Positions 52,896 to 63,315 of a DNA stretch of 64,000 nucleotides are shown here, piece after piece. The notes beneath the pieces were generated by a model. The model was not told the origin of the DNA, did not search any database, and saw only the letters and a list, made by a program, of their open reading frames with translations. Position numbers and translations under genes: made by a program. Each line of letters starts with the position of its first letter. Position 1 is the stretch's first letter. The stretch is from Pedobacter kyonggii (GTDB lineage Bacteria; Bacteroidota; Bacteroidia; Sphingobacteriales; Sphingobacteriaceae): assembly GCF_004310665.1 (NCBI RefSeq), contig NZ_SIXF01000001.1:372001-436000 (forward strand). Direction: 5' to 3'.

Positions 52896-54065
52896 ATGAG
52901 AAAAGTAACAACTCTCTTTTTTAGCGTGAGCATTGGTATGCTTTTAGCGTCCTGCGGAAATGACGATGCAGCTAAAAAAGCTGCTGCTGCTGCAGCTGCT
53001 GGTCCACAAGCTTACCCTGTTTTTACATTAACCACACAAAATACGACATTAGATTCTGATTATCCAGCGACAATTGAAGGTATTCAAAACATCGATATCC
53101 GTCCGAAAGTTGATGGTTTTATTGAAAAAATATTGGTGGATGAAGGTGCTGTAGTTAAGAAAGGTCAATTGCTTTTTACCATTAATGCACCACAGTATGA
53201 GCAACAGGTTAGAACAGCACGAGCAGCAATTAGCAGTGCCGAAGCCGATGTAAATGCCGCCCAGCTAACAGTAAACAAAACCAAACCCCTGGTAGAAAAA
53301 GATATCATTAGCAAATACGATCTGGATGCAGCGCAGCTAACGCTTCAAAGCAGGAGAGCTGCACTGGCACAAGCGAAAGCAGAATTGGTAAATGCACAGG
53401 TTAATTTAGGTTATACTTCGATTACCAGTCCTGTCGACGGCGTAGTTGGCAGTATCCCTTTCAGAAATGGAAGTTTAGTGAGCAGCAGCAGCACACAGCC
53501 TTTAACTACTGTTTCTAATACTTCGAAGGTTTACGCCTATTTCTCACTAAACGAGAAACAGCTTTTAGATTTTTCTAATACCTATAAAGGCAACACGCTT
53601 GCACAGCAGATGAAAAACATCCCTGCGGTGAGCTTGGTTCTTGCCGATGGTTCAATTTATGCACAAAATGGCAAGATCGAATCCATCAATGGGCAGATTA
53701 ACACAAGTACTGGTTCGGCAAGTTTAAGGGCAACCTTCCCTAATCCGGTTTTCTTATTAAAAAATGGTGCAAGTGCATCGGTTAGGATCCCTCAGCATGT
53801 TGAAAATGCAATTTTAGTTCCTCAAAAATCAACTATCGATTTACAGGGCAAAAAATTCGTCTACATTTTAGGCGATTCCGCTAAGGTGATCAATACCCAA
53901 ATTGAAGTGATGGAATTGGCTAAAGGCAATTTCTACGTGGTTACCAAAGGACTTAAAGCAGGCGATAAAGTTATTTTAGAAGGCTTTCAATCATTAAAAG
54001 ACGGGACTAAAATTAAACCTGAGGTAAAAAACACCGATTCAGTTTATGCTGAAATAAAAAAATAA
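52896..54065 (+). CDS. RND efflux periplasmic adaptor subunit
   Basis: 389 aa lipoprotein: signal RKVTTLFFSVSIGMLLASC with the lipid-binding Cys, then an Ala-rich linker. The membrane-fusion-protein domains follow: barrel-sandwich halves (IDIRPKVDGFIEKILVDEGA, KKGQLLF), a helical hairpin (about 95-165) and a beta-barrel (SITSPVDGVVGSIPFRNG). It links the inner-membrane pump to the outer-membrane channel. First gene of the three-gene operon; the pump gene begins 48 bp downstream. Confidence 0.95.
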   Translation: MRKVTTLFFSVSIGMLLASCGNDDAAKKAAAAAAAGPQAYPVFTLTTQNTTLDSDYPATIEGIQNIDIRPKVDGFIEKILVDEGAVVKKGQLLFTINAPQYEQQVRTARAAISSAEADVNAAQLTVNKTKPLVEKDIISKYDLDAAQLTLQSRRAALAQAKAELVNAQVNLGYTSITSPVDGVVGSIPFRNGSLVSSSSTQPLTTVSNTSKVYAYFSLNEKQLLDFSNTYKGNTLAQQMKNIPAVSLVLADGSIYAQNGKIESINGQINTSTGSASLRATFPNPVFLLKNGASASVRIPQHVENAILVPQKSTIDLQGKKFVYILGDSAKVINTQIEVMELAKGNFYVVTKGLKAGDKVILEGFQSLKDGTKIKPEVKNTDSVYAEIKK

Positions 54066-54113
54066 CAATATAGTCAGTGCAATCACACTACATCAGTGTA
54101 ATCCATATTAATT

Positions 54114-57100
54114 ATGTTTAAGAAATTTATAGACAGGCCCGTTTTATCAACAGTTATATCCATTATAATTGTAATATTAGGTGTATTAGGCCTCGTAACT
54201 CTACCCATCTCGCAATATCCCGAAATTGCACCGCCGACCGTTCAGGTATCGGCTTCGTACCAGGGGGCAAATGCCGATGTGGTAATGAGCAGTGTTGTTG
54301 TTCCGCTGGAAGAGCAGATAAATGGTGTGGAAGACATGACTTACATGACTTCTAGTGCCAGTAACGATGGTACTGCAACCATTACCGTTAACTTTAAATT
54401 GGGCACAAATGCCGATTTAGCAGCGGTTAACGTGCAGAACCGTGTAGCCAGGGCAACCAGTTTATTACCTGCAGAGGTAACCAGATCGGGTGTAATTACG
54501 GCAAAAAGACAGGCGAGTAACTTACTTATTTTTGCCATTTACAGTGATGATCCATCATACGATCAGAAGTTTTTACAGAATTATGCCAACATTAACATCA
54601 TCCCCGAAATTAAAAGGATTAGTGGTGTGGGTGATGCAAGTGCATTTGGTACTTTAGATTATACCATGCGTATCTGGCTTAAGCCAGAAGTAATGGCTGT
54701 TTACGGTCTGGTACCGAACGATGTAAGCGTAGCCTTGGCAGAGCAAAACATCGAAGCTGCACCAGGTCAGTTTGGTGAGCAGGGAAACCAGGCTTTTCAA
54801 TACACGTTAAAATATAGTGGTCGTTTAAAAACGGAAACCGAGTTTAGCAACATCATTATTAAGGCAGATGCTAATGGACAGATTCTTCGTCTAAAAGATG
54901 TAGCCAGAATAGAACTTGGTGCACAAAGTTATGCCAGTTATGTAAAGTTTAACGGTAAACCTGCTTTAGGTATCGCCATTAGTCAAACAGCGGGCTCGAA
55001 TGCGAAAGAAGTAATCGAAAACTCGATCAAAACTTTAGATAAAGCCGCAACTTCTTTCCCTAAAGGTGTTCATTACGAAACCGTAGTTAATGTAAATAAC
55101 TTCTTGGATGCCTCAATCGAAAAGGTAATCCATACCCTGATCGAAGCATTTATTTTGGTGTTCCTGGTTGTATTTATCTTCTTACAGGATTTCCGTTCTA
55201 CTTTAATTCCGGCAATCAGTGTTCCGGTAGCTATTATCGGTACCTTCTTCTTCCTGAGTCTGTTCGGTTTTACCATTAACTTGTTAACCTTATTTGCATT
55301 GGTACTGGCCATCGGTATTGTAGTAGATGATGCCATTGTGGTGGTTGAGGCCGTGCATGCCAAGCTCGATGCCGGTTACAAAGACCCTAAAAAGGCAACG
55401 AAAGATGCGATGGATGACATTAGTGGTGCGATTATTTCGATTACACTGGTAATGGCGGCGGTATTTATCCCGGTAAGTTTTATCCAGGGTTCGTCGGGTG
55501 TATTTTATAAACAATTCGGTTTAACACTGGCTATCGCGATTATTTTATCGGCGATCAACGCCTTAACATTAAGTCCGGCACTGTGTGCGATGTTCTTAAA
55601 ACCACATGCAGAAGATCACGAAAAAAGCAAAAATTTCTTGCAGCGTTTTTATACTGCTTTCAATACTTCATTTGATGCCGTAACGCAAAAATATAAACGC
55701 TCTGTTGGCTTCTTAGGCAAAAAAAGATGGCTTGCAGGTTTAGGAATTGCTGTTTTCGCAGTGGTGCTGGTATGGATTATGAATACTACTCCTAAAGGTT
55801 TCGTACCAAACGAAGATTTAGGAACAGTTTTCTCTGATATTTCATTGCCACCTTCTACTTCACAGGAAGAAACCGATAAAATTATTGTAAAAATCAATGA
55901 TATTGTAAGTAAGGTACCAGAGGTAGAGGCTACATTTAGGGTTGTTGGCCGAAGTTTGATCAGTGGTTCGGGTAGTTCTTATGGTATGGTTATCGCAAGG
56001 CTTAAACCGTGGGATAAACGTAAGCGTGATGTTAAAGCCATTATCGGTGAATTATTTGCAAAAGCAGCCAGCATTAAAGGTGCAAAGGTTATTTTCTTTG
56101 CTCCGCCAACCATTCAGGGTTTTGGTACCGGTGGTGGTTTCGAGTTTCAGTTACAGGACAAAACCGGTGGCGACATTAAAAAATTCAATGAAGTGGGTAA
56201 TGCATTTTTAGCTGCATTGAGTAAACGTCCTGAAATTCAATACGCATCAACCTCGTTCAACCCGAATTTCCCACAATATCAGATCGATGTAAATGTGGCA
56301 AAAGTGAAACAAGCTGGCTTAACGGTTAGCGATGTGTTGGGTGTTTTGCAAGGTTATTATGGTGGTGTTTATGCCTCAAACTTTAATAAATTTGGTAAAC
56401 AGTACAGGGTAATGTACCAGGCAGATGCCAAGTACCGTGCTAATCAGCAAAGTTTAACCAGTATTTACGTACGTAATTCGAGCGGTACAATGGCTCCTAT
56501 TTCTGAGTTTATCACCTTAGAAAAAGTATATGGGCCACAAGCTATTTCACGTTTTAACTTGTATACCTCAATTGCAGTTACAGGTAACCCGAATGCAGGA
56601 TTTAGTTCTGGTGACGCCATTAAGGCCATTCAGGAAGAAGCCGCAATTCACCTTCCAGCAGGTTATGGATATGAGTTCTCTGGTTTATCGCGTGAAGAAG
56701 TGAGCAGTGGTAGTCAGACAATTTTTATCTTTCTGCTTTGCGTAGTCTTCGTATACTTCCTGCTTTCGGCACAATACGAAAGTTACATCTTACCATTGGC
56801 GGTATTGTTTTCGTTGCCAATTGGTTTAGCCGGGGTATTCATCTTTGATAAAATCTTTGGTGTAGATAATAACATTTATACGCAGATTACCTTGATCATG
56901 CTTGTAGGATTACTCGCAAAGAATGCCATTTTAATTGTAGAGTACGCGGTAGACAGGCGACGAAAGGGAATGAGTATTATTAACTCTGCTATTGATGGTG
57001 CAACTGCCCGTTTACGTCCGATCTTGATGACCTCTTTTGCTTTTATCCTAGGTTTATTGCCTTTAATGTTATCATCAGGTGTTGGTGCAGCAGGTAATAC

Positions 57101-57290
57101 TTCTATTGGTACTGGAGCTGTAGGTGGTATGTTAATTGGTACTATATTCGGTGTGTTTGTAATTCCGGCCCTGTTCATTGTTTTCCAAACCTTACAGGAA
57201 AAAATAAGTAACAGTTCTCCTTTTGAGGAAGGCATTGATCGCGAACAAACAGAAGAAGAGTACGAGTTAGCGGTTAACCGTCCACATTAA
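54114..57290 (+). CDS. RND family multidrug efflux pump (HAE1 type)
   Basis: 1058 aa with 12 membrane helices and two large periplasmic loops, the AcrB/MexB layout. The proton-relay residues are present: Asp405 and Asp406 in GIVVDDAIVVVEAV (AcrB 407 and 408) and Lys936 in LLAKNAILIVEYA (AcrB 940). The N-terminus FKKFIDRPVLSTVISIIIVI is typical. It exports hydrophobic or amphiphilic compounds in exchange for protons. Operon with adaptor and outer-membrane channel. Confidence 0.96.
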   Translation: MFKKFIDRPVLSTVISIIIVILGVLGLVTLPISQYPEIAPPTVQVSASYQGANADVVMSSVVVPLEEQINGVEDMTYMTSSASNDGTATITVNFKLGTNADLAAVNVQNRVARATSLLPAEVTRSGVITAKRQASNLLIFAIYSDDPSYDQKFLQNYANINIIPEIKRISGVGDASAFGTLDYTMRIWLKPEVMAVYGLVPNDVSVALAEQNIEAAPGQFGEQGNQAFQYTLKYSGRLKTETEFSNIIIKADANGQILRLKDVARIELGAQSYASYVKFNGKPALGIAISQTAGSNAKEVIENSIKTLDKAATSFPKGVHYETVVNVNNFLDASIEKVIHTLIEAFILVFLVVFIFLQDFRSTLIPAISVPVAIIGTFFFLSLFGFTINLLTLFALVLAIGIVVDDAIVVVEAVHAKLDAGYKDPKKATKDAMDDISGAIISITLVMAAVFIPVSFIQGSSGVFYKQFGLTLAIAIILSAINALTLSPALCAMFLKPHAEDHEKSKNFLQRFYTAFNTSFDAVTQKYKRSVGFLGKKRWLAGLGIAVFAVVLVWIMNTTPKGFVPNEDLGTVFSDISLPPSTSQEETDKIIVKINDIVSKVPEVEATFRVVGRSLISGSGSSYGMVIARLKPWDKRKRDVKAIIGELFAKAASIKGAKVIFFAPPTIQGFGTGGGFEFQLQDKTGGDIKKFNEVGNAFLAALSKRPEIQYASTSFNPNFPQYQIDVNVAKVKQAGLTVSDVLGVLQGYYGGVYASNFNKFGKQYRVMYQADAKYRANQQSLTSIYVRNSSGTMAPISEFITLEKVYGPQAISRFNLYTSIAVTGNPNAGFSSGDAIKAIQEEAAIHLPAGYGYEFSGLSREEVSSGSQTIFIFLLCVVFVYFLLSAQYESYILPLAVLFSLPIGLAGVFIFDKIFGVDNNIYTQITLIMLVGLLAKNAILIVEYAVDRRRKGMSIINSAIDGATARLRPILMTSFAFILGLLPLMLSSGVGAAGNTSIGTGAVGGMLIGTIFGVFVIPALFIVFQTLQEKISNSSPFEEGIDREQTEEEYELAVNRPH

Positions 57291-57300
57291 TTTGAAAATC

Positions 57301-58701
57301 ATGAAATTTAGATATAAGCATTCCATTTTAATCGGTTTAGCCATCCTCAGCCTAAGCGCCTGCGTAACTAAAAAATACGAGCGCCCACAGCTAAAGAGTG
57401 AAGGTTTATACCGTGATAACAATACAACAGACACAACCACTATTGCCGATGTGCAATGGAAAACGTTGTTCTCAGATACCACTTTACAGTCGCTGATCCA
57501 ACAGGGGATAAATGAAAATTTAGACCTGAAACAGGCCATCGAGCGTATTAAAATTGCCGAAGCAACACTAATACAAAGTCGTGGAGCATTATTGCCAAGC
57601 TTACAGGCTGATGTAAATGTAACGGATAATAAACAATCGCAGGCCTCCTTAAACTTTCCTCCTGGGATTAACATTAATTTAGAAACTCAAACCTATAAAG
57701 CACAGCTGAGCACCAGTTGGGAAGCTGATATTTGGGGAAAATTAAGCAGTGCAAAACGCGGTGCTTACGCTACTTTATTACAAAGTGATGCAGCAAAACG
57801 CGCTGTTCAAACTCAGTTAATTGCCACAATTGCCAACAATTATTACACTTTATTGGCCCTTGACAAACAATTGGCAATTACCGAGCAAACCATTAAAGTA
57901 AGAACGCAGGATGTAGAAACCATGAAAGCCTTAAAACAAGGTGCTGTAGTTAATGGTGCCGCTGTTGTACAGAGTGAAGCCAACTTATACGCAGCTCAGG
58001 TAACCCTGCCCGATTTAAAAAGAAGTATTAAAGAGGCCGAAAATGCTTTAAGTGTTTTGGTTGCTAAGGCGCCAAATGCAATTAACCGTACCACCTTGGA
58101 TCAGCAGACACCATATGCTGATCTACAAACCGGCGTTTCTGCACAATTATTAAAAAACCGCCCGGATGTAATAGCTGCCGAATTTGGTTTCAGATCAGCT
58201 TTCGAAAACACAAACGTAGCAAAAGCTTATTTTTATCCTGCTTTAACCATTACCGCAACAGGTGGCTTATCAAGCTTACAATTACAGGATTTCTTCAGCA
58301 AATCTATCTTCTATAATCTGGTTGGTGGTTTAACGCAGCCCATTTTTGCAAGAGGAGCAAACAAGGCCCGCTTAAAAACAGCTGAAGCGAATCAACAAAT
58401 TGCTTTCTATAACTTTCAACAAACACTGTTAACCGGTGGACAGGAAGTATCGAATGCACTGTATGCCTATCAAACCGCTTCGGAAAAAGAAGCAACAAGG
58501 GCAAAACAAATTGCCTCGCTAACCAAAGCAGTAGATTTTACCAAAGAATTGTTACGGTACAGTTCGGCAACAAACTATACTGACGTTTTAACTTCAGAAC
58601 AAAGTCTATTAACAGCACAATTAAGTGGCATTAACGATCGATTACAAAAACTACAATCGGTTGTAAACTTATACCGCGCATTAGGCGGTGGCTGGAAATA
58701 G
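57301..58701 (+). CDS. Outer-membrane efflux channel (NodT/TolC family)
   Basis: 466 aa lipoprotein: KFRYKHSILIGLAILSLSAC provides the lipobox. Two OEP repeats follow (helical hairpins with QGINENLDLKQAIERIKIAE and AKTAEANQQIAFYNFQQ), with the barrel strands between. The NodT-type LLKNRPDVIAAEFGFRSAFE is present. It is the exit duct of the pump. I start at the ATG at 57301; a TTG three codons earlier is in frame. The start is 10 bp after the pump stop; a terminator follows. Confidence 0.94.
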   Translation: MKFRYKHSILIGLAILSLSACVTKKYERPQLKSEGLYRDNNTTDTTTIADVQWKTLFSDTTLQSLIQQGINENLDLKQAIERIKIAEATLIQSRGALLPSLQADVNVTDNKQSQASLNFPPGININLETQTYKAQLSTSWEADIWGKLSSAKRGAYATLLQSDAAKRAVQTQLIATIANNYYTLLALDKQLAITEQTIKVRTQDVETMKALKQGAVVNGAAVVQSEANLYAAQVTLPDLKRSIKEAENALSVLVAKAPNAINRTTLDQQTPYADLQTGVSAQLLKNRPDVIAAEFGFRSAFENTNVAKAYFYPALTITATGGLSSLQLQDFFSKSIFYNLVGGLTQPIFARGANKARLKTAEANQQIAFYNFQQTLLTGGQEVSNALYAYQTASEKEATRAKQIASLTKAVDFTKELLRYSSATNYTDVLTSEQSLLTAQLSGINDRLQKLQSVVNLYRALGGGWK

Positions 58702-58723
58702 ACAATAATTAACAAATTTTTAG

Positions 58724-58754
58724 GGCATTCTGATTTTCAGGATGCCTTTTTGTT
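58724..58754 (+). terminator. Intrinsic terminator of the efflux operon
   Basis: GGCATTCTGA-TTTT-CAGGATGCC (one mismatch) followed by TTTTTGTTTT. Confidence 0.8.
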
Positions 58755-58928
58755 TTAGGCTGATTCGTTTGCACTCATACAATCCAACAATTCACTGTTC
58801 TTTAAATTCCGATAAAAAACTGATAATTTTTATCTCAAAAACCGATACTTCTTTTTGATGTAACCTCAAAATATTGTAAGTTTAAAGTTTTTTAAGCGCT
58901 TAGCTTAGAAAAAATTTTAAACCAATCA

Positions 58929-61820
58929 ATGTTACGTGTCGATAGTTCTAAAGCCTGTAAAGTGGTGTACTCTTTGTGCAAACATGAGTACTTGGGCTAT
59001 TTAATTGAACCTCACATTGTTCAGCTCAATCCGCAAGGAGATTTTTCGTTTACTTACCAACGGATTTTTACACATACTGCAGAAGAATTTAATGCCTGTT
59101 TAAGTGATATTGATTATAAACTGATCAAAATTTTAGATGACATTGAGCAAGACTCGCTGATTAAAAAATATTACAAAAAACTAATCAGGCCAACTGAGTT
59201 TTTCACTAAAATTTTCGACAATAAATTTTATGAAAATGTTCGCCCTAAAATCGAGAAGAAACTTGCCGAAGCTTTAGAGCTTTTGAAAGTCAAAAACGAG
59301 CTTTATATAATGGACAAAGATGGCTGGCCGGTAGAACGAAAAATCGAACTGGCTGATGAGCCTGCATCTATTCTTTTTCATTTCCGAAGGAACGAAACTG
59401 AAACACGTTATTTTCCGACCATCAAATATCAGAATCTGCGCATCGAATTTATGTTTAAAGAAGCACAGATTATCAGCAACAAACCTGCGTGGTTGTTGCT
59501 TAACGATGTATTGTACTTTTTTGATCAGGATATTGAAGGAAAAAAACTGCAACCCTTTTTAAATAAACGCTTTATTGCCATACCCAAAACAACTGAAGCC
59601 ACTTATTTTGAAAAGTTTGTAGCCCCCCTAATAGAAAAACACCATGTGTATGCCGAGGGTTTCGAAATCAGAACCGAACAGTTTGAGGCAATACCGGTAA
59701 TTAAAGTTTTGTACGTGGATGGCGGACTTTCTCAAATTCAACTATATTTTAAATACGGAGAATATACATTTTCAGTAGAGAATGCGCACAAAGTAACTGT
59801 ACGTTTAGAAAAAACTGCCGACAACTATATTTTCCACCGCATCAAACGTTCGGCAGAATGGGAGAAAAAGCAGTTCAATTTGCTGTTATCGTTAGGACTA
59901 AAAAAAACGAGTTCTTTATTCAGCAACCTGGAAGTAGCTGCTGCCGACGAAAATCCAAGTTACGGGGCTATAAATTGGGTAAACGAGCATATCGAAATCT
60001 TACAGGCATCGGGTTTTGAAATTGAACAGGCCACAGGGCAGAAAAAATTTGTTTTCGGCGCCAGCAAAATAGATCTTGAAGTTAAAGAAGGAAACGATTG
60101 GTTCGATATCCATGCCGTGGTATGGTTCGGAAAATACCAGATTCCTTTTCTTTCACTAAAGCAGCATATTCTACACAAAAAGCGTGAGTTTTTATTGCCC
60201 GATGGCGAAGTGGCCATTATCCCGGATAAATGGTTTACGCAATACGGTAGTTTGTTCAGTTTGGCAGAGGCCGGAAAAACGCTAAAATTAAAGAAACACC
60301 ATATCGGTCTCATCAATGATTTGGCTGAAGATAGCTTAGCTAATGTTACGCTTGAACGCAAGTTACAGCGATTATCAGACTTTGAGGATATTGCCGATAC
60401 GCAAATGCCTGTTCATTTTAAAGGCAGTTTACGTGATTACCAGAAAGCTGGCTATAACTGGTTCAGCTTTTTACGCGAATACAATTTCGGTGGATGTTTG
60501 GCCGATGATATGGGTTTGGGTAAAACCATCCAAACATTGGCCATGCTGCAAAAGGTGAAGGAAGATGACCAATTGCTTGAAACGCAGACGACCTCGCTCA
60601 TCATCATGCCTACCTCTTTAATTTACAACTGGTTAACAGAAGCTAAAAAATTTACACCAAAGCTTAAAATACTGGCACATACGGGTACCAACCGAAATAA
60701 AGATGTTGCCAATTTTGCCAATTACGATATTATCATTACCACTTACGGTGTAACCAGAGTAGATGTAGATGAACTGAAAAACTTCTATTTCAATTACATT
60801 ATTCTTGATGAAAGTCAGAATATTAAAAACCCTGCGTCGAAATCGTTCAAAGCCGTTAGAAGCTTAAAATCTAAACATAAACTGATTCTGAGTGGTACAC
60901 CTGTAGAAAACTCAGTAAGCGATTTATGGTCGCAGTTGACCTTTTTAAACCCTGGTTTATTGGGCACACAGGCATTCTTCTACGAAGAATATGTACAAGC
61001 GATAGAAAAGAAAAAGGACGAAGAAAAAGCGCGTAAACTGCAATCGATTATCAAACCATTTGTGCTCCGTAGGACGAAAGAGCAAGTAGCAGCAGAATTA
61101 CCACCTAAAACGGAACAGGTAATTTATTGCGACATGAGCGAAGATCAGGCTGCTTATTACGAAAAAATAAAATCTGCCTACCGTAACGATTTGTTGCAGA
61201 GTATGGACGATGGAACTTTCGCACAGAAACAAGTGCAGCTTTTACAAGGGCTAACCGCTTTACGTCAACTGGCCAACCACCCTGTAATGATTGATGGCGC
61301 CTATGTTTCAGATTCTGGAAAGTTCGAAAACGTGATCCATACACTAGATAATGTACTTAAAGGCGGACATAAGGTTTTGGTTTTTTCTCAGTTTGTGAAA
61401 CACCTGGATATCTTCAAAAAACATTTTGAAGCAGAACATATCCCATTTGCTTATTTAGATGGCGCAACCCGTAACCGTGGCGAAATTGTTTCAGAATTTC
61501 AGCAAAATACCGAACTGAAGGTCTTCTTAATCTCTATAAAAGCTGGCGGCGTAGGTTTAAACTTAACACAAGCTGATTATGTTTTTATCCTCGATCCATG
61601 GTGGAACCCGGCAGTAGAACAACAAGCCATCGACAGAACGCACCGTATTGGTCAGGATAAAAAGGTTTTCATTTACAAATTCATTGCAAAAGACACCGTT
61701 GAAGAGAAAATATTAGCTTTACAGAACCGTAAAAAATCGCTCGCAAACTCTTTAATTACAACTGAAGAAAGTTTCTTTAAATCGTTAAGCAAAGAAGATA
61801 TACGGGATATATTGAATTAA
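58929..61820 (+). CDS. SNF2-family DEAD/DEAH-like helicase
   Basis: 963 aa. Residues 1-490 are an N-terminal region without a recognised motif to me, apart from mixed strands and helices typical of bacterial SNF2 proteins. The SNF2 core has Walker A DDMGLGKT (Lys532), motif II DESQ (Asp627, Glu628; DESQ in place of DEAH), and LSGTPVENSVSDLWSQL. The helicase C domain has VFSQFVKHLDIFKKHF, SIKAGGVGLNLTQADYVFIL and DRTHRIGQDKKVF. ATP-dependent DNA translocase, possibly acting on RNA polymerase or DNA complexes like RapA; the substrate is unknown. Monocistronic. Confidence 0.94.
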   Translation: MLRVDSSKACKVVYSLCKHEYLGYLIEPHIVQLNPQGDFSFTYQRIFTHTAEEFNACLSDIDYKLIKILDDIEQDSLIKKYYKKLIRPTEFFTKIFDNKFYENVRPKIEKKLAEALELLKVKNELYIMDKDGWPVERKIELADEPASILFHFRRNETETRYFPTIKYQNLRIEFMFKEAQIISNKPAWLLLNDVLYFFDQDIEGKKLQPFLNKRFIAIPKTTEATYFEKFVAPLIEKHHVYAEGFEIRTEQFEAIPVIKVLYVDGGLSQIQLYFKYGEYTFSVENAHKVTVRLEKTADNYIFHRIKRSAEWEKKQFNLLLSLGLKKTSSLFSNLEVAAADENPSYGAINWVNEHIEILQASGFEIEQATGQKKFVFGASKIDLEVKEGNDWFDIHAVVWFGKYQIPFLSLKQHILHKKREFLLPDGEVAIIPDKWFTQYGSLFSLAEAGKTLKLKKHHIGLINDLAEDSLANVTLERKLQRLSDFEDIADTQMPVHFKGSLRDYQKAGYNWFSFLREYNFGGCLADDMGLGKTIQTLAMLQKVKEDDQLLETQTTSLIIMPTSLIYNWLTEAKKFTPKLKILAHTGTNRNKDVANFANYDIIITTYGVTRVDVDELKNFYFNYIILDESQNIKNPASKSFKAVRSLKSKHKLILSGTPVENSVSDLWSQLTFLNPGLLGTQAFFYEEYVQAIEKKKDEEKARKLQSIIKPFVLRRTKEQVAAELPPKTEQVIYCDMSEDQAAYYEKIKSAYRNDLLQSMDDGTFAQKQVQLLQGLTALRQLANHPVMIDGAYVSDSGKFENVIHTLDNVLKGGHKVLVFSQFVKHLDIFKKHFEAEHIPFAYLDGATRNRGEIVSEFQQNTELKVFLISIKAGGVGLNLTQADYVFILDPWWNPAVEQQAIDRTHRIGQDKKVFIYKFIAKDTVEEKILALQNRKKSLANSLITTEESFFKSLSKEDIRDILN

Positions 61821-62128
61821 AGCCGTCACAAGGAACTGGTTCATTAGTCATTGGTTCATTCGTGAACATTTTGCAAGCTGGATATATCTCGAAATATCGT
61901 CATTCCCAACTTGATTGGGAATCTTAATGCATTATAAATGTGAGACACATTAGCTTTAAGATTCCCGCATACGCGAGAATGACGATGATGCGAACAATAA
62001 AATCCTCTTAAATGACCTTAAGTTTCTTAGGTGACGAAATTTTTATTTGTAACGACTTACATTTAAACTTCTTTTCAAAACTCATTTCCTTCTTACTTGT
62101 TATACAGTAGAACATAAATTTTACCATC
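61821..62128. repeat. Gene-free stretch with a GTCAT-type palindromic element
   Basis: 61898-61986: left arm CGTCATTCCCAACTTGATTG then GGAA, identical to that at 15303; right arm AAGATTCCCGCATACGCGAG then AATGACGA, two bases different from the 15303 element. The middle is different and shorter. The rest of the stretch has no features I can name. Confidence 0.6.
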
Positions 62129-62446
62129 ATGACAAATCAAGATTTTAATACCGCTGTAAACAACGTTAAAGAAGCCTGGAAGTACCCGGAATTATTCGAA
62201 AACGTCTCAAAATCTGAACGTTGGTTATCCGGCGCTGCAGGAACATATTTACTCTTTAAAGGTATTACCAGTATCTTTTCGCATCCTGTAATTGGCCTTA
62301 CGGGTGCAACCATTGGTGCAGGATTACTATACCGCGGCATTACGGGTTATTGCCCAATGCGCGATTTGGCCGAACAGCGTAAAGAAGATATTGCCCCTGA
62401 CGAAGTAATTATAAGTGAAACCTATGTTGTTGACGATTTGGGGTAA
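62129..62446 (+). CDS. DUF2892 membrane protein
   Basis: 105 aa. SERWLSGAAGTYLLFKGITS starts the DUF2892 domain: two close hydrophobic helices (about 32-48 and 53-72) with a GAGLLYRGITGYCPM ending, as in the membrane part of YgaP-type proteins. A soluble N-terminal helix and an acidic C-terminus surround it. Function of the domain is unknown. Monocistronic. Confidence 0.85.
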   Translation: MTNQDFNTAVNNVKEAWKYPELFENVSKSERWLSGAAGTYLLFKGITSIFSHPVIGLTGATIGAGLLYRGITGYCPMRDLAEQRKEDIAPDEVIISETYVVDDLG

Positions 62447-62511
62447 AATTTTAAATACGAAATTTCCATTTCTTAATAAACTGGTTAACTTTAAAAAGTT
62501 AAACCACAATC

Positions 62512-63294
62512 ATGAACAAGTACACACTATTATTTATTCCTGCGCTTTTTGCAGTGCAAGCTATGGCACAAGATAAGAAACCGGATCCTGCCAAAGACCC
62601 AAAAACAACTGAGGTTTGGGAACCCGTTCCTAAAATTGTTACACCGGGCAAATTGCCTCAGGATGCACCATCTGATGCGACCATTCTTTTCAACGGGAGA
62701 AATTTAGATGCATGGCATTCTGTTAAAGATCCATCTAAACCAGCTGCCTGGACAATCGACGATGGTTTTTTCACGGTAAAAAAAGGCACAGGAAATATCG
62801 AAACCAATAAAAAATTTACCGATTATCAATTGCACATGGAATGGAAAATTCCTGAAAACATAACTGGCGAAGGTCAGTCACGTGGAAACAGCGGGGTATT
62901 TTTAGCCTCAACTGGCGGTGGCGATGACGGTTACGAAATCCAGATTATGGATGCTTATAATAACAAAACCTATGTTAACGGACAAACAGGCAGTGTTTAC
63001 AAACAAGCTATTCCATTGGCAAATGCCAACAAGAAACCAGGCGAATGGCAATATTACGATATCATTTGGAACGCGCCACGTTTTAATGAAGATGGAACAG
63101 TACAAAAACCAGCAAGTGTTACTGTATTTTTAAACGGCGTACTTTTACAGAACGGATTTGTACTAAAAGGGGAAACCAGGTATATCGGTGCACCAGAATA
63201 CAAAAAACATGGTCCGGCTTCAATTAAATTACAAGATCACGGCGATCCAAGTCCTGCAATCAGTTACAGGAACATCTGGGTAAGAGAATTATAA
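62512..63294 (+). CDS. Secreted DUF1080 (3-keto-disaccharide hydrolase) protein
   Basis: 260 aa. Signal peptide MNKYTLLFIPALFAVQAMAQ, then a short charged linker and one DUF1080 domain (about 55-260): ILFNGRNLDAWHS at the start, the WKIPEN strand, RGNSGVFLAS, YEIQIMDAYNN and YRNIWVREL at the end. This is the same fold as the two C-terminal domains of the protein at 2849-6322. It likely cleaves 3-keto-glycosides or binds sugar in the periplasm. No oxidoreductase is adjacent here. It lies 65 bp after the DUF2892 gene. Confidence 0.93.
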   Translation: MNKYTLLFIPALFAVQAMAQDKKPDPAKDPKTTEVWEPVPKIVTPGKLPQDAPSDATILFNGRNLDAWHSVKDPSKPAAWTIDDGFFTVKKGTGNIETNKKFTDYQLHMEWKIPENITGEGQSRGNSGVFLASTGGGDDGYEIQIMDAYNNKTYVNGQTGSVYKQAIPLANANKKPGEWQYYDIIWNAPRFNEDGTVQKPASVTVFLNGVLLQNGFVLKGETRYIGAPEYKKHGPASIKLQDHGDPSPAISYRNIWVREL

Positions 63295-63315
63295 TTTCAA
63301 CAAAACAACAATATA

